From assembly GCA_932521035.1 (NCBI GenBank), contig OW051492.1, positions 6,820,001 through 6,884,000 of the forward strand: DNA of 64,000 bases, read 5' to 3'. This document shows positions 1 through 9,690 of this stretch, one piece after another. A program made the translations under genes and the position numbers. The DNA comes from Oscheius dolichura (lineage: Eukaryota > Nematoda > Chromadorea > Rhabditida > Rhabditidae). Within the stretch, counting starts at the first letter, position 1; every line of letters starts with the position of its first letter. The notes under the pieces were generated by a model. It searched no databases. It had not been told where the DNA came from and was given only the letters and a program-made list of their open reading frames with translations.

Positions 1-42
1 GAACTTTTGGATGTCTAACGGGATGAGCCGAGAAATTGAATT

Positions 43-440
43 CTAGCTCTGCGAAAATTGAATCTTGGTCAAAATTTGCAACGAGGAAAGGGTGAACACT
101 CCAGTGATAACGAAGGAAAATAGCCAGCTCCATGTTTCAGTTATATAGGCTAGAGTTCTGTGAATTGGGCAAAGCTTTCTCACTTGAGGAGCCCTCTTTA
201 TCGCCATCAACAATCACATTATCCCCCATTTCTTCCGTTCTTCGTGAAAATAAAGCCTGGAGCTAGCTACTAATCGATTGCCGTGCTCAGAGCATGCTAT
301 TTACCATTTCTTCCAGCCACCGGAATATTGCCATTCAGTAATATCTCCTGTACAATAGACGATGAGCCATATTGCTGGTTTTGCATAGACCTGTTCAGCG
401 TTTCTAAAGCGTTTATCCGGTGCAGATATCGACCGGACAT
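43..440 (-). CDS. possible small tail-anchored membrane protein (uncertain model)
   Basis: Two minus-strand pieces look coding. The piece at 297-440 starts with an ATG (438-440) just after an acceptor-like ttcttatag and encodes 47 residues beginning MSGRYLHRINALETLNRS. The piece at 43-149 encodes one clear hydrophobic segment (WSWLFSFVITGVFTLSSLQI) near its C-terminus and stops at 43-45. They can be joined from the gtaaat donor near 300, or 43-149 can instead be joined by a 34-nt intron (150-183) to a short exon with its own ATG at 227-229, giving a 50-residue protein. A polar N-terminal part followed by one C-terminal membrane segment would suit a tail-anchored protein such as a SNARE, but no family was recognised. 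The gene may also extend past the left edge. Confidence 0.28.
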
Positions 441-657
441 TCCGCTATAAGAACAAGACGTATTTCTAACGCTTTCTTTCTTTATTATAATATTTGTGTC
501 GTTTAAGTGTCGCAGAGAAAATGTATGGATAAATAATATCATCTTTGCAAAGCTTACAAAGTGTAAAACAGATATCTAAATAGAGTAGAATACAAACACA
601 CGGTTGTAAAAGGAATGTTGAAACTGTACACAACTAGAAATTTTCCAGTCCACTGAT

Positions 658-1315
658 TTAGGATGTTCCGAGGATGAGGGCAACAATCATTCCGTATAGA
701 CCAAGTACCTGAAGACAGGATATTATAGAAACAATAGAAGTTGAGCAGTAAATGATAAAATAAATAAGAATTAAATACCTCAGAGAAGATAAGGATGAGA
801 ATCATACCGACAAACAATCTAGGTTGCTGAGCGCTGGAACAATCAATTAAACATGAAAATGGTACAAACTCACGTTCCACGCACGCCGGCGTCTCCAACA
901 ATTCCGATGGCGTATCCAGCACCTAGACCGCAGAGACCGCAAGTCAAACCGGCAGCAAGATGGGCAAAGCCCTTGTTAAGAGTATAGCCTTCACTGGCAG
1001 AAGTAACTTTTCCTTTTAACACCATTGCCACGACGAGACCGTAGATACCTAAAACAGGAGGATACATAATATCCTATACGTTTAAAAAACAACGAAGTTG
1101 CCAAGCTTACCAATAATACCAGCCATAATAACGGGAATGACGGATTTCATGATGAGTTCTGGCCTCATGACTCCCATGGAGCAAATTCCGACGGCAGATT
1201 TGGCTGTTCCATATGCAGCTCCTAGGACAGTGAAGATTTGAGCTGAAGCGGCTCCCATGTATCCAAAGAAAGGAGCATAGGCAGCTTTCTCGGCTGTTTG
1301 CAAATCGTACGACAT
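658..1315 (-). CDS. V-type H+-ATPase 16 kDa proteolipid subunit c (copy A)
   Basis: Proteolipid of the membrane-embedded Vo c-ring, which carries protons across endomembranes or plasma membrane. Exons are about 1111-1315, 874-1048, 779-833 and 658-708, giving 161 residues, normal for subunit c. It begins [20 protein letters not shown] and has four hydrophobic helices and the usual [12 protein letters not shown] and [12 protein letters not shown] segments. The proton-carrying glutamate is present in the fourth helix ([15 protein letters not shown]). Introns are 40, 62 and 70 nt. A second copy lies immediately upstream on the same strand, 166 bp away, so this is a tandem duplicate. The two proteins differ clearly at both ends, so the duplication is not recent. 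Confidence 0.95.
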
Positions 1316-1481
1316 CCTAAAATTAACAATTAATTATGGCAAGGCAAAAAATGTCAAGTATATGATCGAAAACGATAACATAATTAATAAGAATGAATTA
1401 GAAACTCTTTTAATACTGGGAATGTTCGTAATCACAATCTAAAATATATACAGCGCAAATATAATATTTTACCACTATATA

Positions 1482-2286
1482 TTATGAGGAACTCATAATC
1501 AAAGCAACAATCATTCCGTATAGACCCAGTACCTGAAAATTTATGAAAAACATTAAGATTACAAAAAATTTGTTACCTCGGCGAAGATTAGAATTAGAAT
1601 CATTCCAACGAACATTCGCGGCTGAAGGCTGAGCTTAAATAGGATAATTGATTATTTAGTTGTATAAAACAAACAAAAATTATTTGGCACTGTTTCCCCC
1701 TAGCGCCCTAAATTTTTGTTAGAAAATTCTATTTTTAGAAGTAATTATGGTTTGTGATTATGCTTTCGATAATTCCAACGGCTGATTTGACTATTTACAA
1801 AATTTTAAATTATCTTATGGGTGCAATTCTAAAATTTCGCGGAGAAAAAATACCAAATATTTTATAAAAGCTTACCGCTCTTACTCCAGCATCACCAGCA
1901 ATTCCAATAGCATATCCAGCTCCAAGTCCGCACAATCCACAAACAAGTCCTCCAGCAAACTGTGAGAATCCCGCATTTATTGTGTAGTTGTTGTCACCAC
2001 CGGGTGCTACTTTTCCCGATACAATTACAGCTACGACAAGACCGTAGATGGCAACGATACCAGCCATGACCACAGGAATGATGGCCTTCATTACAAGATC
2101 TGGTCGAGCAACAGCCATGGAAGCAATTCCTGTTCCAGCTTTAGCTGTGCCATACGCAGAGCCGGCCGCAGTGAACATCATGGCAGCCGTAACACCTAGT
2201 GTTCCAAAAAATGGAGCATATAGTGCTTGTTCTCCGGCGAGGATTGAATTGTGGTCATAATCATCCCACTCGTTTGGAGTAGTCAT
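1482..2286 (-). CDS. V-type H+-ATPase 16 kDa proteolipid subunit c (copy B)
   Basis: Second Vo c-ring proteolipid, 172 residues from exons at about 1876-2286, 1577-1633 and 1482-1532. The N-terminus is longer than in copy A ([20 protein letters not shown] before [11 protein letters not shown]). The four-helix fold is intact, with [20 protein letters not shown] and the essential glutamate in LIFAEVLGLYG. The first two copy-A exons are fused here into one 411-nt exon, and the next intron (1634-1875) is 242 nt, long for this window. The last two splice positions match copy A, which supports common descent by tandem duplication. It lies upstream of copy A in the same orientation, so both could be made from one promoter in the 2287-3092 gap, which it shares head to head with B4GALT7. 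Confidence 0.95.
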
Positions 2287-3092
2287 CTGTAAACTAATGG
2301 AAACTAAAAAGAGAAAAGAAATTTAAAAAATGAATAAATATGCAACGCTGCCGTTTCTAAAGCAATCTTTTTATTATGAGTTCTAAAGTGTTGCGACCTA
2401 AAGAAATTTCATCTCGACTTTAGATATAACATAAAACACAATGTTTTCGAACATGTTTACACGCATATAACGAGCTCATACATTTCATAAGAGGTTTTCG
2501 CCGCTAAAATAAAAGCAAATGACCATTCTAGCTAGAGAGTCGGCGTGTAATGCGAAAAATCGATGAGTATCTCTGCGCGGCTTTTGCTTATTTACTCGAA
2601 CCGGGGAAGTGGTAATAAAAATGACAAACCTGTAGACGACGAGTAGTGTAGAATGAAGAATACGATATGTGGCGCTGTCACGACTCAGAAAGCACGGCGA
2701 GCAGTTGTATTGGATTGACCGAAAACCAAAGGGAAACGAAAGGCCAATACGGTAGCCATGCGGCGCGGTTTGCCAGTTCGCTGGAGCACCAATTTCGTTT
2801 GGAGTTTCGCAGCGGAGCGCAGCCTTTCTAACAAACTTCAGTTTTGTACAATCTCCGTTCAGTGTGTTCTTTTCCCCCGAAATGCACCTCTATAAAAGCT
2901 TCACTTCTGTTTATAACAGCCAGAAAACAAAGAAACAACTGGTGCTGGTTTATCGTCGTTGTACTAAAGCATAGAAAATTCAAGAAATATAGTGCACGCT
3001 TTGTCCTCAATTCTTCTTCGAATAAATGCCCTGTTACTTTGTAATTCTCATTTATAGGCGTAGTTCTAGGCTCTAGGGGGTATGCTCAAATA
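2287..3092. promoter_or_regulatory. divergent intergenic region between V-ATPase c and B4GALT7
   Basis: About 800 bp separate the two divergent start codons. The part near 2560-2830 is richer in G and C than its flanks, and the part before B4GALT7 has an acceptor-like ctcatttatag near 3055 that could be a 5'-UTR splice or trans-splice site. No convincing coding sequence was found; the open frames at 2828-3044 overlap on opposite strands and have no recognisable content. Confidence 0.4.
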
Positions 3093-4224
3093 ATGGGCTG
3101 CAGTGGTCCCTCGCTTTTCAAATTTCTGGCTTTTGTAGTATGTGCAAATATACTCTTTATAGTTTACCTCGTACATGTTCTAAATTACGATGAGTGGACA
3201 GATAAGTAAGCTTGAATTTGATAAAATTTTATAAAATATTTCAGCGTAGTTGATCCAGAACCCGAAGTTAAACCTCATCATCTTTGTATCATCACACCGT
3301 ATAGAGATCGAATGGAAGAATTAACGGAATTTTCCCCGCATCTTCATACCTTTCTCAATAATCAGGTTAGCATTTCCAATATATGTTAAACGTTCAGGTT
3401 TCAAGGGTGTTAAGCATACTTTTCTAGTACTCAATCAAACCGATAAGTATCGCTTTAACAGGGCGTCTTTAATAAATGTAGGTAATTAAAAATCATGTAA
3501 TATTTCTAGCTAGGTAGGATGGATGGAAGCCGACAGAATTGCTTGTGATTATATGGCCATGCACGACGTTGATCTTTTGCCTCAGAATCCTGAAATAGAC
3601 TACCGTTTTCCTGGAGAAGGAGTCGTTCGCCATATTTCTTCCCCTAAATATCATCCCAAGTAAGCTTGTCAACTTTTCATTGGAAAATTCTAGCACTTCA
3701 GATATAACTATTCAAATTTTATTGGAGGAATTCTTATTTTTACAATGAAAGATTACAAATCCATAAATGGGATGTCAAACAAGTACTGGGGATGGGGATT
3801 GGAAGATGATGAATTATTTCTACGGATAAAGTATTGTTTTCAACTATTTCTTTATGGTTTTTTCAGAGAACAAACTAATCTACAATTAACCAGAGTTGAC
3901 GGGTTAAAAACCGATAGAAAAACTACATTCCGGCATATCCATGGACCCGAAAGAAAAAGAGACTACGCTGTTGTCACGAAGGACCAGAGAGCTTTTAAAA
4001 GGAAACGTGACCGGGTAAGCCTTTTCGATAAATTCCGTCTAATTGAGTACAGTCTATTACTTCTATGAGTTGATGGATTCTTTCAGGTTTCTGGCCTTGC
4101 AAATGTGCGATATCGCATAGCCAGCCGGCGTATTTTAACTTTTGGTACCACTTCAGTTCGCATTGTTGACGTGGAATTGCACTGCGACATGACTTGGACT
4201 CCTTATTGTATTCTACCCAAATAA
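3093..4224 (+). CDS. B4GALT7: xylosylprotein beta-1,4-galactosyltransferase 7
   Basis: Golgi enzyme that adds the first galactose to xylose in the tetrasaccharide linker of heparan and chondroitin sulfate proteoglycans (C. elegans counterpart sqv-3). Seven exons were assembled: about 3093-3205, 3245-3365, 3406-3481, 3518-3659, 3702-3830, 3867-4014 and 4087-4224. The protein is type II, with a single hydrophobic segment near residues 10-30. It carries the metal-binding DVD in MHDVDLLP and the acceptor/donor motif WGWGLEDDE, plus NQTDKYRFNRASLINVG and HIHGPERKRD as in the family. The C-terminal Cys pair (HCDMTWTPYC) matches the family pattern. All introns are 36-72 nt. It is divergent from the V-ATPase c gene. 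Confidence 0.93.
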
Positions 4225-4587
4225 TATTTACTTATTGTATTATGTAAGTCTTTTCACATTCGGATCTCAATGTTATGGGTAATATTTGCCAGAAGACCTG
4301 TGACCTGTGATGCATATTTTCCATTGCCTTTACAATATTGCCTTGCCAAATATTTATAGTTTTATTTATAAACTTTTATGCCAGAAGCACCATGTAGAGA
4401 TCACGTTTTAATTAATATGGAATATGAGGTGAAGTTAGAGAACTCGAGTGTCCATGTGCAGATTTGTAAATCTACGCACATTGCGGTATCTTTTTACGAC
4501 AGGAGGCGGAGATTCTATCGTAGTTATCGACGATACCGTTCGGAATCGGAAATAATGACCCGTATCTGAAAGATCTCATTAATTGTG
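4225..4587. other. gap between convergent B4GALT7 and receptor gene
   Basis: About 360 bp between convergent genes. It probably holds both 3' untranslated ends. A plus-strand open frame at 4378-4569 has no recognisable content and is probably chance. Confidence 0.4.
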
Positions 4588-6564
4588 TTATAGCGCAAGT
4601 TCACCTCCTGTAATTACAGAGATGGGAGTCACATTCATAGCTTTACACTTGTTCAGAAAATCTGCCGCTCCGCCACTAGAGCGAAGAGAAAGAGCCTGAG
4701 GGAATTGATTCAAACTTTGGCAGCAGATGTCCTTCCACAGCTGCTTGAAGCGACTGTCCAATAAAAGATTAGCGAGTGGATCCAAGATCATTCTAAATTC
4801 CTCTTTTCTATAGTAGGAGGCCGTCTAGACCTCAGTTGCCAGCCAGTCATCGCCGCCGTTGTCCACACGGCCATAGTCATTCCCAGATGGTACGCATCTA
4901 CGACGGTTCGACACTCCGACTTTACATCCTGAACTTCTTCTTTTTTTATTCTACCGTAAATGGCACACATTGTTGAGCTCGCCGTTGAGGGAATCGATGT
5001 GGTCTTTGAGGAAGAGGGGGATGGACACGAAACAGGCCATCACTATGCAGGAAATGGTAAAGGCGAAGACGTTGAGGGCTATCCGGGCGATGGAGACCAG
5101 GTGGAGGGTGGCATCTCCTGAAATGGGAAATTATACCGGCCAAGGAGGAGCTGTCCCACCTTGTTTCTTGCTGGCCCTCCACAGGTAGATGACAATGGCC
5201 CCGTAGCTGATACAGACGACGGCCAGAGCCAGGAGGACGATGAACAGATTGGAAATGGAGAGGACGAAGTCTGAAGTGTCCACCTCCCACTGGATGAGGT
5301 CGGCGTCGTTAGAGTTGAAGACCTTTGGGGGGAATATTAGAAGGAAATGGGGAAAACGAACATTGAAGGCATCGTTGGAGGATATACAAACCACGACAAT
5401 GGCATATATCAGGCCGATCAGCCACACGGCCAGACCCACATATACTGAAACGGGAAAGATAAAAAATAAATGAAAGTGAATAAGAATAAGATTGTCCCAT
5501 AGAGGGATCGAACTCAAAGAAAAAGACAGATTTGTAAGCAAAGTCACTACCCATCAGCACTAGTCTCCGATCAGTCGAATACAGAGTGCACCTCCGGTAA
5601 TATTAATTTTCTTTTGAATGTTGTATATGCCAATGGAAAAGAACAGAAAGAAACGTACTGGTGCGTCTGTCGGTCATTGTGACCATGTAGAGCATCGGGT
5701 GGCGGACGGCGAAGTACATGAAGAGGGCGAGGACGGCGTAGCAGCCGGCGGCCGCCCAGAAGTCGAGAGTCAGCAGGAGGGTGAAGATGGTCCGGCCGCT
5801 GGGGATCAGGTAGTCGAGGTCCATTATCGTCTGGTTCTCGTAGTCCTGGAAGACGGTCCGCCGCCGAAGGGGGATACCTACCCGGGGATACAGGGCCGGG
5901 TCGCTGACTGGGTCGAATTTGTGGAGAGAGACGAAGATGAGGGTGAGCACGGAGGTGAGGACATCAGTGAAGCTACGGTTCAACAGGAGGGAGTAGCCCT
6001 GAAGGGGGTTATTTGGGGCGGGTGGGGGAGGCACCTTGAAGGGCAGCTTCTTGTCCCGGATGCCGCGGATGGTGAGGTAGATGAAGATGCCGTTGATGGC
6101 GAGACCGACAACCGAGAAGACGGCCGTCAGGACGGGGATGACGGTGTCGACCAGCTGAAACGGCACAATGGCGCGCGCCTTATCATAACACAAAGGAACT
6201 GCTACTGTGCCCCGGGACAACACCCAATCAATCCAACCGTTTCCCCATTTTCTAGAAAATGCACTATTTTGTATAAAAGAGGCCAGTTCTTTGATTTCCC
6301 CTTTGGCGCCTCGCCTTCACCGGCCAGCCACAGTATCCCCCGCTCGAGAGGAAGACGGTAGAATGGCCCGCGTAATCGGCTTCCGAGTGACAGACGGAAG
6401 GCGATTAACAGCTTAGCTTATCGCGGGATCTGGAGGGTACGGTAGGTGCCCCCACCCCTTACCGTGTACTTCTGGCTGTCATACTCGAGGATGAGGAGGC
6501 GATCGTCGTCGGAGCAGTTGAGGTTGCGAGTGAGATTGGCGATGTCTGGCGACCGGTCCCGCAT
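4588..6564 (-). CDS. seven-transmembrane G-protein-coupled receptor, ligand unknown
   Basis: Exons on the minus strand: 6463-6564, 5659-6154, 5160-5444, 4969-5117, 4831-4928 and 4588-4792, giving about 444 residues. Exon 1 encodes a short ectodomain with N-glycosylation sites (IANLTRNLNCS). Seven hydrophobic helices follow: near VIPVLTAVFSVVGLAINGIF, SFTDVLTSVLTLIFV, TLLLTLDFWAAAGCYAVLAL, YVGLAVWLIGLIYAIVVVCI, NLFIVLLALAVVCISYGAIV, ALNVFAFTISCIVMACFVSI, and a last one before DPLANLLLDSRF, which replaces the NPxxY ending. The tail is rich in Cys and Ser. A 39-nt in-frame stretch in exon 3 (starting gttcgt) could be a further intron. The overall look is that of a nematode serpentine receptor. 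The gene is strikingly GC-rich compared with its neighbours. Antisense open frames here are artefacts of that composition. Confidence 0.75.
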
Positions 6565-7099
6565 TGCCCGACTGGCCCTATCAGGACCGATAAAGCCACC
6601 GTCGCAACCGGGGCTCCGTCATCCTGCTCCCTCTTTCCTCTTAGAGGAGTATCATCTCCGGGGACGAGGCTGTCCTCCCCCCATCCTCCGGGCCAACTGG
6701 GGCCGTCCAATGGCCCGGCCCCCCGGTCCAATGGCCGCCCTTATCGTCAGCTACCGGAGATCCGTCGGTATTGATTTCCCGGACTTTATCTGGCCCATAA
6801 AATTTTACTATCGACTGCCCCAAGACAAACATTTGCCCAATTAACGGCCATTTTGCGGCCCCCGTTCCTTCTCCGGAGTATCCGGACATCGTAATTGGCG
6901 CCACAAATCAGCAGCGATTCGTTTTCCTACACATTTTTTGTGTCGCCCCCCGCTGCCCCGATCGTTGTGTAATTCGTAAGGGCCGACAGCTGGTCCATGT
7001 AAATCAGAGCGATACGGATCGGGACTTTTATTCTCTTCGGGACCTTTATTATCACAGGACGAGATCGTTTCGGGATATTTGGGGAGGAGGCGGGGGAGA
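6565..7099. other. GC-rich gap upstream of the receptor gene
   Basis: About 535 bp between the end of the secreted Cys-rich gene and the start of the receptor gene, both on minus. It is GC-rich, so long open frames occur by chance on both strands, but none has recognisable content, a proper ATG with splice context, or continuity with the flanking exons. It probably holds a 3' untranslated end and the receptor promoter. Confidence 0.35.
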
Positions 7100-7816
7100 C
7101 TAGAACACAACCAGGAGGAGGAGGGGCAGGGGGGCGAGGGCGGCCGACGACCGGAGACGCATGACTATCCTTTTCTGGGGGCCGACTGCCCGGCAACAGA
7201 AGCGCGAGTGCCCGTTGACCAGCTGCTGGTGTCTGGAGACATAAAGTGACCGGGAGCGGGCAGAACGACCACCTGAGCTTGTCGGAGAAGCGCTTCCTCA
7301 CGTCGTTGCTGTGCTTGTTCTTGCGGTCGCGGGAGTCAACGGACCAGTTGCGGATGAGGCGCTGGGCGGCGGTGCCCAGCGAGGAGTACGACCGGCAGCC
7401 AGAGGACGAGTGCATCCCGATGATCGAGCACGTCCTCGTCTAGAACATCCTCTTACTAGCGGCAATATAGGGCTGCGCCTCTCACTCGTCCCTACCGTAA
7501 CCTGTCTACTGTATTCAGAGGGACTCACCTCGACGCACTGACAGGATTTGTATGTCCTGTCACCGTCCAGACCGCGGTCGTAGAATCTGAAGTCGCCGAC
7601 TAGAAACGTGTCCCACCGCTCTCACCTGATGTATCTGGCCTCACAAGTCCCTCCGCAACTGGCGGGGTCGCAGTCGCCGGGCCGGTCGCCCCTACATTCC
7701 GAAGGCCTGAACTTGTCGGCCACTACCGGGGGAGAGGGGGAGACTCACCCAAAAAAGGCAAAGGACTGGGCATAAAGGGATAGGAGAAGGGCCAGAGAGG
7801 AGTATAGCTGCCGCAT
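7100..7816 (-). CDS. small secreted Cys-rich protein, possibly GPI-anchored
   Basis: Exons 7749-7816, 7626-7706, 7529-7586, 7273-7439 and 7100-7232 give about 168 residues. The N-terminus is a classic signal peptide (MRQLYSSLALLLSLYAQSFA). The mature part has a Cys-rich stretch (C-x8-C-x5-C-x3-C, then CQC and further Cys) with Gly, Asp and Arg between, a basic middle with one potential N-glycosylation site (NWS), and a CC pair. The C-terminus ends in a hydrophobic run (SSAALAPLPLLLLVVF) right at the stop, as in GPI-anchored proteins. Three introns are 39-42 nt. I do not recognise the family. It lies upstream of the seven-TM receptor gene on the same strand and shares its high GC content. The head-to-head neighbour is EMC2. 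Confidence 0.6.
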
Positions 7817-8226
7817 GGGACAACTGACGGCACGGGGAGGAAAGTCCGTGAACTGCGAACATTTCCTCTCTAGAGGGAGGACAGTAGGACATGTGTTCTT
7901 CATCCAGGGAGTGCTTTATTCACAAGCGAAGAGCAAAAGAAGAACTCGTAAAAATTGGAATGGTTTGAGGATAGCACTGTAGCTATTTTGTCATTTATGA
8001 GTTGAACAACCAAATAAACTTGTCGTCCTCCTGTAACTGGTGCCAGTAATAAGGCAGGTATGCAAAATGTTTATAAAGCCAACAAAATATAAGAAACCAC
8101 AAGGCAGCCCGATGTTTACGAAGAGCCCATTAGAATATCGTTGCAAAAAAACGTTTTTTTATAAATATTAGAAAAAAATCACTTTGTTGAACCTGTTGCT
8201 CTTAGCTGTTAGAATTCCTTCCACAG
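7817..8226. promoter_or_regulatory. divergent gap, secreted Cys-rich gene and EMC2
   Basis: About 410 bp between divergent start codons. The sequence changes from GC-rich on the left to AT-rich on the right near 7890. The pyrimidine-rich ttagaattccttccacag ends exactly at the EMC2 ATG, so it is an acceptor for trans-splicing or for a 5'-UTR intron. Confidence 0.45.
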
Positions 8227-9241
8227 ATGGCAGTTAAGAATGTAAAGGATGCCGTGGAAACTTTGAAGAAATTCAGAGATGATCGTTCCAGAAAGAGCGA
8301 AGAGGTATTTTCGCTGTTCTTATGAGAAATAAAACTTTCAGATTATTGACCTCTGGGAGGAATACATTTATAAAAGTAAATCTGATCTAGGAGATGTCTT
8401 ATGGGATATATTGGAACAGGCAAGAAGCATACTGCATTTTATAAAATATTTATTGTAGGTCTGCTTCGCAGCGCTCGATTGTAATCGCCTCAGTTTAGCT
8501 GAATACTGTGTTATGTGTCTTAAAAATCGTTTTCCTTCAAGCAGTCGTGTCCAGAAGCTTCACGCATTGTGTTATGAAGCAATTGGAAAACATGATATTG
8601 CATCTGATATTTATGATCAGCTGATAAAAGATGACTCGACAAAGATGGTTGTAATATGTAATATGGTTGAACACTTATTTTTTAGGTGGTTTGCCGAAAA
8701 CGAAAAGTTGCCATACTGATCGAAAAACATGAAGTTCTAACTGCTATAAAAGAGCTCAACAGATATTTGGAAGTAATGAAGGCGCGTTGAAATAATTTCC
8801 TATTCAGATTTACCCAAACGATACTGAAGCATGGATACAACTTAGCGAGCTCTTTCTAGCTGAAAGTGATATCTTGAAAGCTATATATTGCTTAGAGAGC
8901 TGTATCATAATTTCGGTATGTTTTTTTATCCATGTTACATGCCACTGAAATGGTGAAAGGTAGTGAAGCCCTTAGAAATAAACTAGCGATTTTAAATGTT
9001 TTTTTCAGCCTCAAAATTATCTGTACTTTCGACGTCTTGCGGAATTGCGATATACTATGGGCGGAAATTATAATCTCGATCTAGCCAGGAAGTACTTTGA
9101 ACATACCATCAAGTTATGTGGTAATGACCTCCGTTCGGAATACGGAATGCGTTTGGTATATGCATTTTGCGAACGATGTTTGAATTTTTCATTTAGTGTG
9201 GTGGACCTTCGAAGCATTCTCTCAATGAAAAGAAGAGATAA
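8227..9241 (+). CDS. EMC2: ER membrane protein complex subunit 2
   Basis: Cytosolic TPR subunit of the EMC, which inserts tail-anchored and multi-pass proteins into the ER membrane. Seven exons: 8227-8304, 8342-8419, 8459-8647, 8686-8772, 8808-8915, 9009-9155 and 9197-9241, giving about 243 residues. Family landmarks include IDLWEEYIYKSKSDLGDVLW, VQKLHALCYEAIGKHDIASD and IYPNDTEAWIQLSELFLAES followed by further TPR helices. The second intron starts with GC (CAG|gcaaga) instead of GT. The predicted C-terminus stops about 40-50 residues earlier than in vertebrate EMC2 (after GGPSKHSLNEKKR), so either a last exon was missed or the protein is shortened. An AG acceptor abuts the ATG. Confidence 0.9.
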
Positions 9242-9690
9242 AATGTGAGTTATGTTCTTCATACATTCAGTACATTCCGTTTGATGATCTTTTACCCCGT
9301 TTTTAATGTAGGCGATGTTTACTTTTATATTATAAATTATGAAATAGTTCACAGGACCTCCTTCTGGTAGACATCGTCATCAGAAAATTCATAATGATAC
9401 ATAAATACATACAAGTAGTAATAATTGTGAGCAGATTGAACAACCTTAACAAACGTGGCTGTAAATGTTCTAAAACAATTAAGAGAAAGACTAGGTCTAG
9501 AATATAGAAGGCAAGAGTCATGAACAAACTGAAGCCTATTAGATGGATGATAGGTATAGCTACCGGGAAATATGCAAAGCTTGAAAATTACAGGATAATG
9601 GTACTATGAAAAAAGGCAATCACAGGTATAATAAACAATAACGAAATACATCATCAGACACGTTTTTGAATAAGATCATGCAAAAAGTGT
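9242..9690. other. gap between convergent EMC2 and PAK genes
   Basis: About 450 bp, AT-rich, between two convergent 3' ends. Minus-strand frames at 9068-9527 overlap EMC2 exons or have no recognisable content. No repeat was seen. Confidence 0.35.

Noticed and set aside
2828..3044. Opposed open frames upstream of B4GALT7
   Set aside because: Both strands are open at once, with low-complexity content; no start or splice context.
5495..5530. B-box-like GTTCGATCCC on the minus strand
   Set aside because: It lies in a receptor intron, with no proper A box spacing or acceptor stem; not a tRNA gene or a repeat seen elsewhere in the window.
5618..6361. 247-codon plus-strand open frame, Glu/Gly/Val-rich
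   Set aside because: It is the antisense shadow of the receptor exon, which has a membrane-protein pattern and proper splice sites; GC-rich coding DNA keeps antisense frames open.
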